Assembly: GCF_040932485.1 (NCBI RefSeq)
Contig: NZ_JBFRBH010000001.1
Location: 3,646,212 to 3,710,211 of the forward strand
DNA length: 64,000 nucleotides
Source of the DNA: Gymnodinialimonas sp. 202GB13-11
GTDB taxonomy: Bacteria; Pseudomonadota; Alphaproteobacteria; Rhodobacterales; Rhodobacteraceae
Direction: 5' to 3'
Each line of letters begins with the position of its first letter. The stretch's first letter is position 1. Below, piece after piece: positions 9,354 through 16,647 of the stretch. The position numbers and the translations under genes are program-made. Below the pieces are notes generated by a model that saw only the letters and a list, made by a program, of their open reading frames with translations, did not search any database and had not been told where the DNA came from.

Positions 9354-9827
9354 TCATTCCAACACTTCGATCCGGTCCAGTTGCCAGATGCTTTGCGCAT
9401 AGACCTCTTCCGTCTGGTAAGCCGCATCGCTGTCATATGGAAAGACGATCCAGTACGGGCCCTTGTCGCGTACGGACATTGGTGCTCCGTCCATCCGCGT
9501 CGCGATGATCGGATAGGTCGCGCCGGTTTCGGGTGCGGGCATTTCAATGGCGTAGTCATTCAATGCCGTCAGGGTCAGGTCCGCGCCCTCTGCACCGGCG
9601 GCATCCAGAACGCTTGCCAGGGATGGCCCAGTGAACGTCACTTCGCCTTCCGTCCAGATCGTCGTGGTGGTGACCGTGACCTGATCGAGCGCATCCAGAT
9701 CCGCGAGCGAAAGAGACATTTGCTCGCCACCTTCCGGCGTGATCTGAAGGGCGGTCGGATCCTGTGCGATCGCAGGGCATGTCATCGAAATCGCCAGAAG
9801 GGCTGCACAGACGAAGGAGCGAAGCAT
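9354..9827 (-). CDS. exported small molybdopterin-oxidoreductase-fold protein
   Basis: A 157-residue secreted protein with the signal peptide MLRSFVCAALLAISMTCPAIAQ. The mature part has a compact beta domain with FTGPSLASVLDAAGAEG and DKGPYWIVFPYD. These are typical of the short stand-alone members of the sulfite-oxidase-type molybdopterin-binding fold. I see no cofactor-ligating Cys, so it may be a binding or sensing protein rather than an enzyme. The start at 9827 has AAAGG 8 bp upstream; ATG 9845 is an alternative. It lies directly before the hybrid kinase, which suggests an accessory sensing role. Confidence 0.65.
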   Translation of the reverse strand: MLRSFVCAALLAISMTCPAIAQDPTALQITPEGGEQMSLSLADLDALDQVTVTTTTIWTEGEVTFTGPSLASVLDAAGAEGADLTLTALNDYAIEMPAPETGATYPIIATRMDGAPMSVRDKGPYWIVFPYDSDAAYQTEEVYAQSIWQLDRIEVLE

Positions 9828-9912
9828 GTCAGATACCTTTTGCATCACGTGGTTGCCCCGATCTCTAACATTGGGCGCAGGCCGGCATCGTACGGGGATA
9901 GGGATAGGTGTA

Positions 9913-9926
9913 TATACTTTGGTATA
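9913..9926. promoter_or_regulatory. 14-bp inverted repeat in sensor/regulator divergent promoter
   Basis: TATAC-TTTG-GTATA lies between the divergent oxidoreductase-fold gene and the response-regulator gene, about 67 bp before the latter. It is flanked by GGGATAGG-type repeats. It is the counterpart of the 6790-6803 repeat and suits autoregulation by the LuxR-type protein. Confidence 0.5.
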
Positions 9927-9992
9927 GGTCTGCCTCGCCCGAGCCACATTTTCCCCCTAGGCACTTGAGACAACTTCGGAAAAGATTGCGCC

Positions 9993-10604
9993 ATGCCAAA
10001 CATTCTTGTTGCTGACGATCATGATCTGGTGCGTGACACGATTGCGGCCTACCTCGGCCAGCAGGACGATTTTCACGTAGAAACCGCCGATGATCTGGCC
10101 GAAGCGCGCGCACTATTGGAAGGCGTCGTCCCGTTCGATCTGGTCATCCTCGATTACAACATGCCGGGCATGGATGGCCTTGAGGGGATGGAAAGCGTCA
10201 TCAAGGGCTATCCCCATATCAAGGTGGTCTTGATGTCCGGCGTCGCCAAGCCCGATGTCGCGCGCGAGGCGATGACACGCGGGGCCAACGGCTTCCTTCC
10301 GAAATCCGCGACCGCGAAATCGATGGTGAATGCGATCCGGTTTGTTCTGGCGGGCGAGCAGTACTTTCCCTTTGATCTCGCCGAGGCGAAACCCGAGACG
10401 CCCGAAAGTTTCAAGGGGCTGTCCTCCCGAGAAATGGAGACGTTGGAGTTTCTATGCCGCGGCGCGTCCAACAAGGAAATCGCGCGGGCCCTCGATCTGG
10501 CGGAAGTCACGATCAAGCTTCACGTGAAGAACATTCTCGCCAAACTGGGCGTGAGCAACCGGACGCAAGCTGCTTTGCTGGCGAAGGAACAGAATTTGTT
10601 CTGA
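9993..10604 (+). CDS. LuxR/NarL-type response regulator
   Basis: A 203-residue two-domain regulator. The receiver has acidic residues in VADDHD, the phospho-acceptor Asp54 in VILDYNMPGMDG, and LPKSAT carrying the conserved Lys. The C-terminal LuxR-type helix-turn-helix (about 140-200) has LSSREMETLEFLCRGASNKE and AEVTIKLHVKNILAKLGV. It is divergent from the kinase operon and is the obvious partner of the hybrid kinase. It probably regulates the sqdB-like/BcsB-like/GT2 genes and itself through the 14-bp inverted repeats. The 178-bp gap after it, before the convergent btuC, shows no recognised feature. Confidence 0.95.
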   Translation: MPNILVADDHDLVRDTIAAYLGQQDDFHVETADDLAEARALLEGVVPFDLVILDYNMPGMDGLEGMESVIKGYPHIKVVLMSGVAKPDVAREAMTRGANGFLPKSATAKSMVNAIRFVLAGEQYFPFDLAEAKPETPESFKGLSSREMETLEFLCRGASNKEIARALDLAEVTIKLHVKNILAKLGVSNRTQAALLAKEQNLF

Positions 10605-10782
10605 GTGGTCGATAACGCCACTTTTTTAGCGGCGAAAGAACGTCATACCTTCTGCAATGGCTTGATTTCGAGGCAAAAAGACTTCTTTGCGGAAAGTGGA
10701 TGGCAGCGCATCGGTCAGCTTCGTTGATAGCGCGACGACACTAAGCAGGGACAGCCAGGGACCGCTTTGGGCCGAACGCTCT

Positions 10783-11829
10783 TCACCCTCTCCGTCTCAG
10801 CAACGCCACGAAGAACACACCTCCGATTAGCCCGGTGACAATCCCGATCGGCATGTCTTCAGGGGCCATGATGGTGCGCGCGACGATGTCCGCCCAGAGC
10901 AAAAAAATGGCTCCGGCAAGGGCAGACCACGGCAACACGCGGGTGTAGTCGCCACCGACCACCACACGCACAATGTGCGGGATCATCAAACCGACAAACC
11001 CGATCATCCCTGAAAAGGCCACCATCACACCGGTGATCAGTGCTCCTGCAATGAACACCATGCGGCGGAATCGGACCACGGAGATACCAAGCGACGTTGC
11101 GGTTTCATCACCGATTGTCATTGCATTGAGGTCGGCAGCCCGGCGCCAAAGCCAAAGGACGCACGGGATCAAAACGCCAAGCGGGTAGATGAGATGGTTC
11201 CATTGCGCGAGGCCAAGCCCACCCAGCATCCAGAAGACAACCGTATGGGCAGCGCGGGGATCGCCCAGAAAAATCAGTAGGTTGGCAAGCGCCATAATGA
11301 CGAAAGAGACAGCGACGCCCGTCAGAACCAAGCGGTCTGCGCTGCTGGCTCCGGCAAAACGAGAAACCGCCAACACCGCCCCCGTGGCTGCCAACGCACC
11401 AAGGAATGCCAGGACCGGAACCGTCAACAAGCCTAGGAAAAGGCCGGTGTGAAGTAGGGCGAGGATGGCACCAAATGCCCCACCCGATGAGATCCCCAGC
11501 AAATGCGGATCGGCGAGCGGGTTGCGGGTAACGGCCTGTAGGCTGGCGCCAACTACAGCGAGACCCGCGCCGACAATCGCCGCCAGCAAAGCGCGCGGGA
11601 AACGGATCTCCCATACAACTGCTGCTTGGCCCTGGCTCCAATCCGGCGTGACCAAGCCAAAACCGATCTGCTCGGACAAGACCCCCCAAACTGTACGGAA
11701 TGGCACCGAAACGGCACCGACGGAGATGGCAGCGCTGATCGAAAACACCAACGCCACCATACCAATGCCGATCAGGAGGGGCAGATTTCCCCTCCGCCCA
11801 ATTGCCCGATCTCCGGACGAGACGCTCAT
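10783..11829 (-). CDS. btuC: cobalamin ABC transporter permease (FecCD family)
   Basis: A 348-residue permease with about ten membrane helices. It has FecCD/BtuC hallmarks such as WEIRFPRALLAAIVGAGLAVVG, NPLADPHLLGISSGGAFGAI and the cytoplasmic coupling-helix region GFVGLMIPHIVR. It is the last gene of a four-gene minus-strand operon and overlaps the binding-protein gene by ATGA. The family also serves iron-siderophores. The cobalamin assignment rests on the riboswitch at the head of the operon. Confidence 0.9.
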   Translation of the reverse strand: MSVSSGDRAIGRRGNLPLLIGIGMVALVFSISAAISVGAVSVPFRTVWGVLSEQIGFGLVTPDWSQGQAAVVWEIRFPRALLAAIVGAGLAVVGASLQAVTRNPLADPHLLGISSGGAFGAILALLHTGLFLGLLTVPVLAFLGALAATGAVLAVSRFAGASSADRLVLTGVAVSFVIMALANLLIFLGDPRAAHTVVFWMLGGLGLAQWNHLIYPLGVLIPCVLWLWRRAADLNAMTIGDETATSLGISVVRFRRMVFIAGALITGVMVAFSGMIGFVGLMIPHIVRVVVGGDYTRVLPWSALAGAIFLLWADIVARTIMAPEDMPIGIVTGLIGGVFFVALLRRRG

Positions 11830-12761
11830 TCCGGCCAGAACGCTTCGGCCAAGCGGGCCACGGCATTGATGTTTCGCGGCCCAGGCGTGGCTTCGACATA
11901 TTCCAGCACGACGAAGCGGTTGTTCTGAACAGCACTAATCCCCGAAAGGGCCGGGCTGTTGCGCAGGAACTCCATCTTCTGTTCGGCGGTAACTTCACCA
12001 TAGTTTACGATAATGATGACCTCAGGGTCCCGCTCCACCACGGCTTCCCAGCTGACCGTGCCCCAGCTTTCGCGGAAGTCATCCATGATGTTCACGCCGC
12101 CAGCCGCTTCGATCATTGCGGTCGGGATTGCAAAATGGCCCGCCGTGAAGGGGGTATCTTCGCCGCTGTCATAGACAAACACACGCGGTGCTTCGCCTTC
12201 GGTGTTAAGGCCTGCGATGATCTCGGTCAGTTCCGCCTGATAGCCCGAAATCAATGTCTCCGCGCGCTCTTCGACGCCGAAGATTGCACCAAGGTTGCGC
12301 AGGTCATTGTACATCAGATCAAGCGTGACCTCCTGTTCCATCCCAACGTGAATACAGCTTTCGCTCAACTCGTAGACATTGATGCCAAATCGTTCGAGCG
12401 TCTCAGGTGTCACTTCACCGCCGACCCTCATGCCGTAATTCCAACCGGCAAAGAAGAAATCCGCCTCGGCCCCTACCAGCACTTCCGTTGTCGGGTAACG
12501 CTCGGCCAGTTCGGGCAATTCCTCGACCCCTGCGCGCATTTCTTCGTCCAACTTGTTCCAGCCGGAAATGCCAGTATAGCCGATCATCTGGTCGGTCAGC
12601 CCAAGAACCAGCATCATCTCGGTGAGGTTGATGTCGTGGGAAACCGCTGCCTGCGGCACGCCTTCGAATGCAACCTCGCGCTCGCAGGACTGCACAATGG
12701 TCTGTGCCAGTGCGACTGTGCCGATAAGGCTGAAGACTGCGGATAGGGTGAGCGTTTTCAT
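11826..12761 (-). CDS. btuF: cobalamin ABC transporter substrate-binding protein
   Basis: A 311-residue class III binding protein. It has the signal peptide MKTLTLSAVFSLIGTVALAQ, a first lobe with LTEMMLVLGLTDQMIGYTG, a long backbone helix around EERAETLISGYQAEL, and a second lobe ending in ISAVQNNRFVVLEY. I start at 12761, which makes an ATGA overlap with the ATPase gene and begins a clean signal peptide. The 60 extra upstream codons are out-of-frame readthrough of that gene. It sits between the ATPase and permease genes. The ligand is inferred from the riboswitch, not from residues. Confidence 0.87.
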   Translation of the reverse strand: MKTLTLSAVFSLIGTVALAQTIVQSCEREVAFEGVPQAAVSHDINLTEMMLVLGLTDQMIGYTGISGWNKLDEEMRAGVEELPELAERYPTTEVLVGAEADFFFAGWNYGMRVGGEVTPETLERFGINVYELSESCIHVGMEQEVTLDLMYNDLRNLGAIFGVEERAETLISGYQAELTEIIAGLNTEGEAPRVFVYDSGEDTPFTAGHFAIPTAMIEAAGGVNIMDDFRESWGTVSWEAVVERDPEVIIIVNYGEVTAEQKMEFLRNSPALSGISAVQNNRFVVLEYVEATPGPRNINAVARLAEAFWPE

Positions 12762-13558
12762 TGCAGGGGAGTCCTTTTGGTTTGCAAATGGAAGGTGAAG
12801 TGGCGCGTGTCTGAACGGTTGAGCCAATCGGCCCTTGCATCGACGTGAAAGGCGCTGGTGACAAGATCTTCGGTCAGAACCTCTGCAGGGGTTCCAAACG
12901 CTAGTGCCTTGCCCTGTTTGAGGATGAGCAGGTCGTCGCACAGCCCAGCCGCAAGGTTCAGATCGTGCAGACTGGTCACAACTGTCAGGTCGAGGTTTCG
13001 GATCAGATCCAGCACTTCAAGCTGATGCCGGATATCGAGGTGATTTGTCGGTTCATCAAGGATCAGCACCTGCGGTTGCTGAGCCAAGGCTCGGGCAACC
13101 ATCACGCGCTGCCGTTCCCCGCCAGAAAGGGTGCCCATTTGGCGAAACGCCAAGTGAGCGAGATCAAGCTTCAGTAATGCCGCTTCAATTATCGCAGTTT
13201 CCGCTGCGCCGCCTGCGCTGAACCCGTCGCGATGGGGAACCCGGCCCAAAGCCACGACCTCGCCAACTGTCAGGGCGAAATCGGTGGGCTGTTCCTGCAA
13301 GACTGCAGCAACCTTCCGAGCAGCCTTGCGCGGCGGCATCGCCCAGATGTCGTCGCCCCCCACCATGATCCGACCTGTTGCGGGCATGTTGTAGCGATAG
13401 AGCAGCCGCAAAAGGGTCGACTTTCCAGCGCCGTTTGGCCCGACAATGCCCAAAAGCCGACCAGCCGCGACCGAGAAACTGGTGGCGTGTAGTGAAAATC
13501 CTTCTGCCCCGCGCGACGCCCAGGAGGCGTTTTCGACAACCAAATCCGCCGCCCTCAT
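12758..13558 (-). CDS. btuD: cobalamin ABC transporter ATP-binding protein
   Basis: A 266-residue ATPase with Walker A GPNGAGKST, Q-loop LQEQPTDFALTVGEV, signature LSGGERQRVMVARAL, Walker B VLILDEPTNHLD and H-loop TSLHDLNLA. It resembles the FecE/BtuD group that pairs with FecCD-type permeases. It overlaps the DUF1636 gene upstream and the binding-protein gene downstream by ATGA, so the operon is tightly coupled. Confidence 0.93.
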   Translation of the reverse strand: MRAADLVVENASWASRGAEGFSLHATSFSVAAGRLLGIVGPNGAGKSTLLRLLYRYNMPATGRIMVGGDDIWAMPPRKAARKVAAVLQEQPTDFALTVGEVVALGRVPHRDGFSAGGAAETAIIEAALLKLDLAHLAFRQMGTLSGGERQRVMVARALAQQPQVLILDEPTNHLDIRHQLEVLDLIRNLDLTVVTSLHDLNLAAGLCDDLLILKQGKALAFGTPAEVLTEDLVTSAFHVDARADWLNRSDTRHFTFHLQTKRTPLQ

Positions 13559-13965
13559 TGCACAGGCTCCGGGCTGTGCTCAACGATGGTTATGGCCGCA
13601 GGAACACGGGCCAAAGTGGTCCGGCGCAATTTGCCCGGTCGGTCGACCGAACTGCACCATCCATCATGCAGAACTGAATATTGGCGTGCGAAAGCAACAA
13701 GCGCCTCGATATCCTCGTCGGCATCAATGTCGCCAAACAAGTAGGTCGCCTTGCGTGTGCCATGGTAGGCGATTGTGCAAGGCCGGTCGCAGCCCGCCAT
13801 GCAGGCCACACCAGATATCTCGAATGCCTCGGGGATCGCGTCTCCGGCCGCATCAATCGCCTCGCGCAGGCGTTTGATCAGGTCATATCCCGGCTCGCAC
13901 GTGGCCCCTTTGTGCTTGCAAGATGTGCAAACCGAGATGCGGTGATTGGGTGTTGTCCGGTGCAT
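13555..13965 (-). CDS. DUF1636 predicted metal-binding protein
   Basis: A 136-residue protein of the DUF1636 family. It has an N-terminal ICVCTSC-like pair (VCTSCKHKG), then GVACMAGCDRPCTIAY, giving a Cys cluster like a thioredoxin-fold 2Fe-2S or metal site. It is the first gene of the riboswitch-controlled operon and has GGAGG 5 bp before its ATG. The function is unknown. The context suggests a role in handling cobalamin or cobalt after uptake, but this is inference. Confidence 0.85.
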   Translation of the reverse strand: MHRTTPNHRISVCTSCKHKGATCEPGYDLIKRLREAIDAAGDAIPEAFEISGVACMAGCDRPCTIAYHGTRKATYLFGDIDADEDIEALVAFARQYSVLHDGWCSSVDRPGKLRRTTLARVPAAITIVEHSPEPVQ

Positions 13966-14087
13966 GTCGCCCTCCGCGCATATGCGGGCGCATCGGGGAA
14001 CCGGATCGGTCAGCGGCGAATGCCGTCGGTGCCATACCTGTCTCCTCCACCGGGCGCCCCGCCCGAGTTAGGGTTGAAACAAGCAAA

Positions 14088-14262
14088 AGGCAGGTCTCCT
14101 GACTTCGCGGGTCTGGGCGTTCTTGCGGCCTTCCCGGGGCGGGCCCAGTGACCATATGCAAAACACTCACCGCTTACAGTTGCGGGGGCAGTCACGGACT
14201 TGGCACATATCAAGGCACCGCACCGTGTTCCCTATTAACCCACAAGGCGTGGGACCAATTGC
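14088..14262 (-). promoter_or_regulatory. cobalamin (AdoCbl) riboswitch
   Basis: Read on the minus strand, all conserved blocks are present in order. GCCCCCGCAACTGTAAGCGG with GTGAG maps to 14166-14189, GTCACTGGG to 14144-14152, and GGGAAGGC near 14128-14135. The B12 box AGTCAGGAGACCTGCCT is at 14088-14104. The 5' end near 14262 is approximate. The element precedes DUF1636-btuDFC by about 120 bases, which leaves room for an expression platform. Binding of adenosylcobalamin would be expected to repress uptake genes. Confidence 0.95.
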
Positions 14263-14564
14263 GCCGTAACCCGTAGGTTGATTCCGTCTGCCGTGCAATA
14301 GAGTTGGTTCATCTTTGGGATCACAGCAGCGCTCTGAGCAGTCTTTCGTAGTTCCTATTGGTTTGGTGTGAATAGTCACGAGCTTGAAAGTCGGCGAAGC
14401 GGGACACGCCTGCAGCATCCAGAGTACGGCTCGAAGGTCTGGAATAGGCCGTCGCCTCACACCGATTGATTGCGTCTCGTCAGCGGTGTTCGAAGCCGAC
14501 CCGTCAAACGCCACGACACCAAGTCCGGGCAGAACCATGATTTACCGTAGGTCGAAGGATCTTT
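14263..14564. other. 302-bp region without a recognised gene
   Basis: This lies between the riboswitch and the convergent end of the quinone-oxidoreductase-like gene. A minus-strand open frame (14167-14538) crosses it but runs into the riboswitch and has no recognisable domain. I treat it as non-coding. The promoter for the B12 operon should lie at about 14265-14310, but no clear -35/-10 pair stands out. Confidence 0.5.
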
Positions 14565-15572
14565 TCATCGAATGCGGACGACGATTTTTCCCAGGTGACG
14601 ATTGCTTGCCATGTAAGCGTAGGCATCAGACACTTCATCGAGTGGAAAGATGCGATCGATCACCGGTTTCAGTTTTCCTGTCGCCCAGAGCGGCATCAGG
14701 AAATCCACAGCTGCTTTCCTTCGATCGGCATTGTCCAGCAAGTGCCAAACAAGGTGAAACCCTTTGATGGCAATGCCCTTCGTGAGGATGGGATAGAAAG
14801 GAAGCCCAGGGATTTCGCCTGATTGAAACCCCATCAACACCATTGTGCCTTCAGGAACCAATGCTTCGGCGGCGGGGGCAATCATGTCTCCAATAACAGA
14901 GTCGCAAACGAGATCGACCCCCTTGCCAGCTGTGATCGTACCAACTCGCTCAGCAAGATCTTCAACGTCGGTGACGACGACATGATCCGCGCCTGCATCT
15001 TGCAATGCTGGCGCTTTCATTTGGGTGCGCGTCGTCGCGATACTGGTCGCCCCGATTTCGGTAAGGATTTGGAACGCTGCTGTCCCAACACTGGAGCTTG
15101 CACCCGTAATTAACGCGACCCTACCATCTGCCTCTTTCGGCATACCACCTTTGTCGAGGATCATGCCGTATGCAGTGGCAAATGCCATCCAGAACGCGGC
15201 CGCGTCTTCAAAGCTTACGCCCTCAGGAATTGTCTCCAATGCCTCAGCCGGGACGTTCACAACCTCGGCAAGTGTCCCGTATTTCGCCCAGTCCATCATT
15301 GGAAGAATGCAGACTCTGTCACCTACCATAAAGTTCGAAACGCCATTGCCCACAGCCAAAATCTCACCTGCGCCTTCCGCACCCAAGGGGGCCGCCGGGA
15401 TGGGAGGCTCAACAAGATAGTTTCCGGCTACATAGAGAAGCTCAGCACGGTTGAGACCTGCAGCACGCATGCGCACCTGAACCTCACCTGGTCCGGGTTG
15501 CTTCACGGGCAGGTCCACAAGATTGATGTTCTCGGGTCCACCGAGGGCGTCAAATTGAGCTGTGAGAGGCAT
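14565..15572 (-). CDS. zinc-independent alcohol dehydrogenase / quinone oxidoreductase family
   Basis: A 335-residue medium-chain dehydrogenase/reductase. The N-terminal GroES-like domain has AAGLNRAELLYVAGNY and PLGAEGAGEILAVG. The cofactor-binding Rossmann half has ALITGASSSVGTAAFQ, and a C-terminal LGKIVVRI closes the fold. The Cys zinc ligands of classical alcohol dehydrogenases are missing, as in NADPH:quinone reductases. It is divergent from a LysR gene, which probably regulates it. The physiological substrate is unknown. Confidence 0.9.
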   Translation of the reverse strand: MPLTAQFDALGGPENINLVDLPVKQPGPGEVQVRMRAAGLNRAELLYVAGNYLVEPPIPAAPLGAEGAGEILAVGNGVSNFMVGDRVCILPMMDWAKYGTLAEVVNVPAEALETIPEGVSFEDAAAFWMAFATAYGMILDKGGMPKEADGRVALITGASSSVGTAAFQILTEIGATSIATTRTQMKAPALQDAGADHVVVTDVEDLAERVGTITAGKGVDLVCDSVIGDMIAPAAEALVPEGTMVLMGFQSGEIPGLPFYPILTKGIAIKGFHLVWHLLDNADRRKAAVDFLMPLWATGKLKPVIDRIFPLDEVSDAYAYMASNRHLGKIVVRIR

Positions 15573-15674
15573 CAGGTCATCCTTAAAGCTTGCTTCACAG
15601 GAAGCTTACTGGTGCCTTTTCGCGTAATCATGTAGTGAATTATCATCTGGTTGGTGCGTATTTGCGAGGCAAGA

Positions 15675-16538
15675 GTGGACTGGGAAGAGATCAAAACGCT
15701 CCGGGCCGTGGTCCAGCATAGAACAGTCCGCGGCGCCGGGCATGCACTCGGCGTGCACCACACAACGATTGGCCGACGGATCGACTCGTTGGAGGCCAGC
15801 ATTGGGACCAACCTATTCAATCGCACTCCCGATGGGCTGTTGCTCACCTCCGCCGGAGAGCGACTGTTTGCGGTTGCGCAGGATTTTGACGAAGCCCTCA
15901 TTGATGCAGAACGCAGCATTGTAGGTTTGGATGATGAACTGGCGGGGTCTTTGGCTGTCACGATGCCAGAGCCGTTATTGAACGCGCTTTTCATTCCGGA
16001 ATTGCCGGAATTCGTCGCGAACAACCCGTCCGTGGAACTCCGATTTGATACCTCGCTGTCCATCCGAGACGTTGCGCGACGTGAAGCGGACTTTGCAGTG
16101 AGGCTGGATAATAACCCACCCGAAACGTTGGTCGGAAAACGGCTCTTCGCCTATACCGAGGCCGTCTATGCGACGTCCGAATACTTGGCCCGTGACCCCA
16201 AAAATCGTCGATGGCTCGGATGGGGGCATGGCACGCAAGGCGCGCCAGAGTGGGTCCAATCATCTGAGTTTCCCGACCTTCCGATTTGGGGAGTCTTTCC
16301 GACGATCCCGTCACAACAAGCGGCAGCACGGCAAGGCCTCGGTTTCGCGATACTTCCGTGCCTATTCGGGGATGCAGACCCTGAACTACAGCGTGTCGGC
16401 AAGAGACCTCCTACAAAGAGCCGGGACATCTGGCTCCTGACGCATAACGATTTACGCAAGACCGCCCGCGTGCAGGCCTTCATGAGCTTTGCCGAAGACC
16501 TCCTCCGCCGAAAGAAATCCGTCATCCAAGGAAGTTGA
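15675..16538 (+). CDS. LysR family transcriptional regulator
   Basis: About 287 residues. The N-terminal HTH (EEIKTLRAVVQHRTVRGAG, then VHHTTIGRRIDSLE) is followed by a substrate-binding domain with VRLDNNPPETLVGKRLF and GLGFAILPCL. I choose GTG 15675 (VDWEEIKTL) because GAGG lies 5 bp upstream and homologous proteins begin at this point; the frame also opens at TTG 15651. It lies divergent to the oxidoreductase gene and upstream of the dehalogenase cluster, so it could control either or both. Confidence 0.88.
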   Translation: MDWEEIKTLRAVVQHRTVRGAGHALGVHHTTIGRRIDSLEASIGTNLFNRTPDGLLLTSAGERLFAVAQDFDEALIDAERSIVGLDDELAGSLAVTMPEPLLNALFIPELPEFVANNPSVELRFDTSLSIRDVARREADFAVRLDNNPPETLVGKRLFAYTEAVYATSEYLARDPKNRRWLGWGHGTQGAPEWVQSSEFPDLPIWGVFPTIPSQQAAARQGLGFAILPCLFGDADPELQRVGKRPPTKSRDIWLLTHNDLRKTARVQAFMSFAEDLLRRKKSVIQGS

Positions 16539-16554
16539 TGCGCTATCTGCAAAA

Positions 16555-16573
16555 TTGCACCAACTTGATGCAA
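16555..16573. promoter_or_regulatory. LysR-type inverted repeat before the dehalogenase cluster
   Basis: TTGCA-N9-TGCAA is a perfect inverted repeat of the T-N11-A type preferred by LysR proteins. It lies 75-93 bp before the first hydrolase start. A further TTGCG-AAA-TTGCG direct repeat follows within about 30 bp. It is a candidate operator for the LysR protein just upstream. Confidence 0.45.
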
Positions 16574-16647
16574 ACACACTTCGTGATGTTGCGAAATTGC
16601 GATGCTACCTCTGAACCAACGCGACAGACAGTGGTTCGGAGACTTCC

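Noticed and set aside
14167-14538. Minus-strand ORF of about 123 aa upstream of the B12 operon
   Set aside because: It runs through the conserved core of the cobalamin riboswitch and shows no domain or ribosome site.
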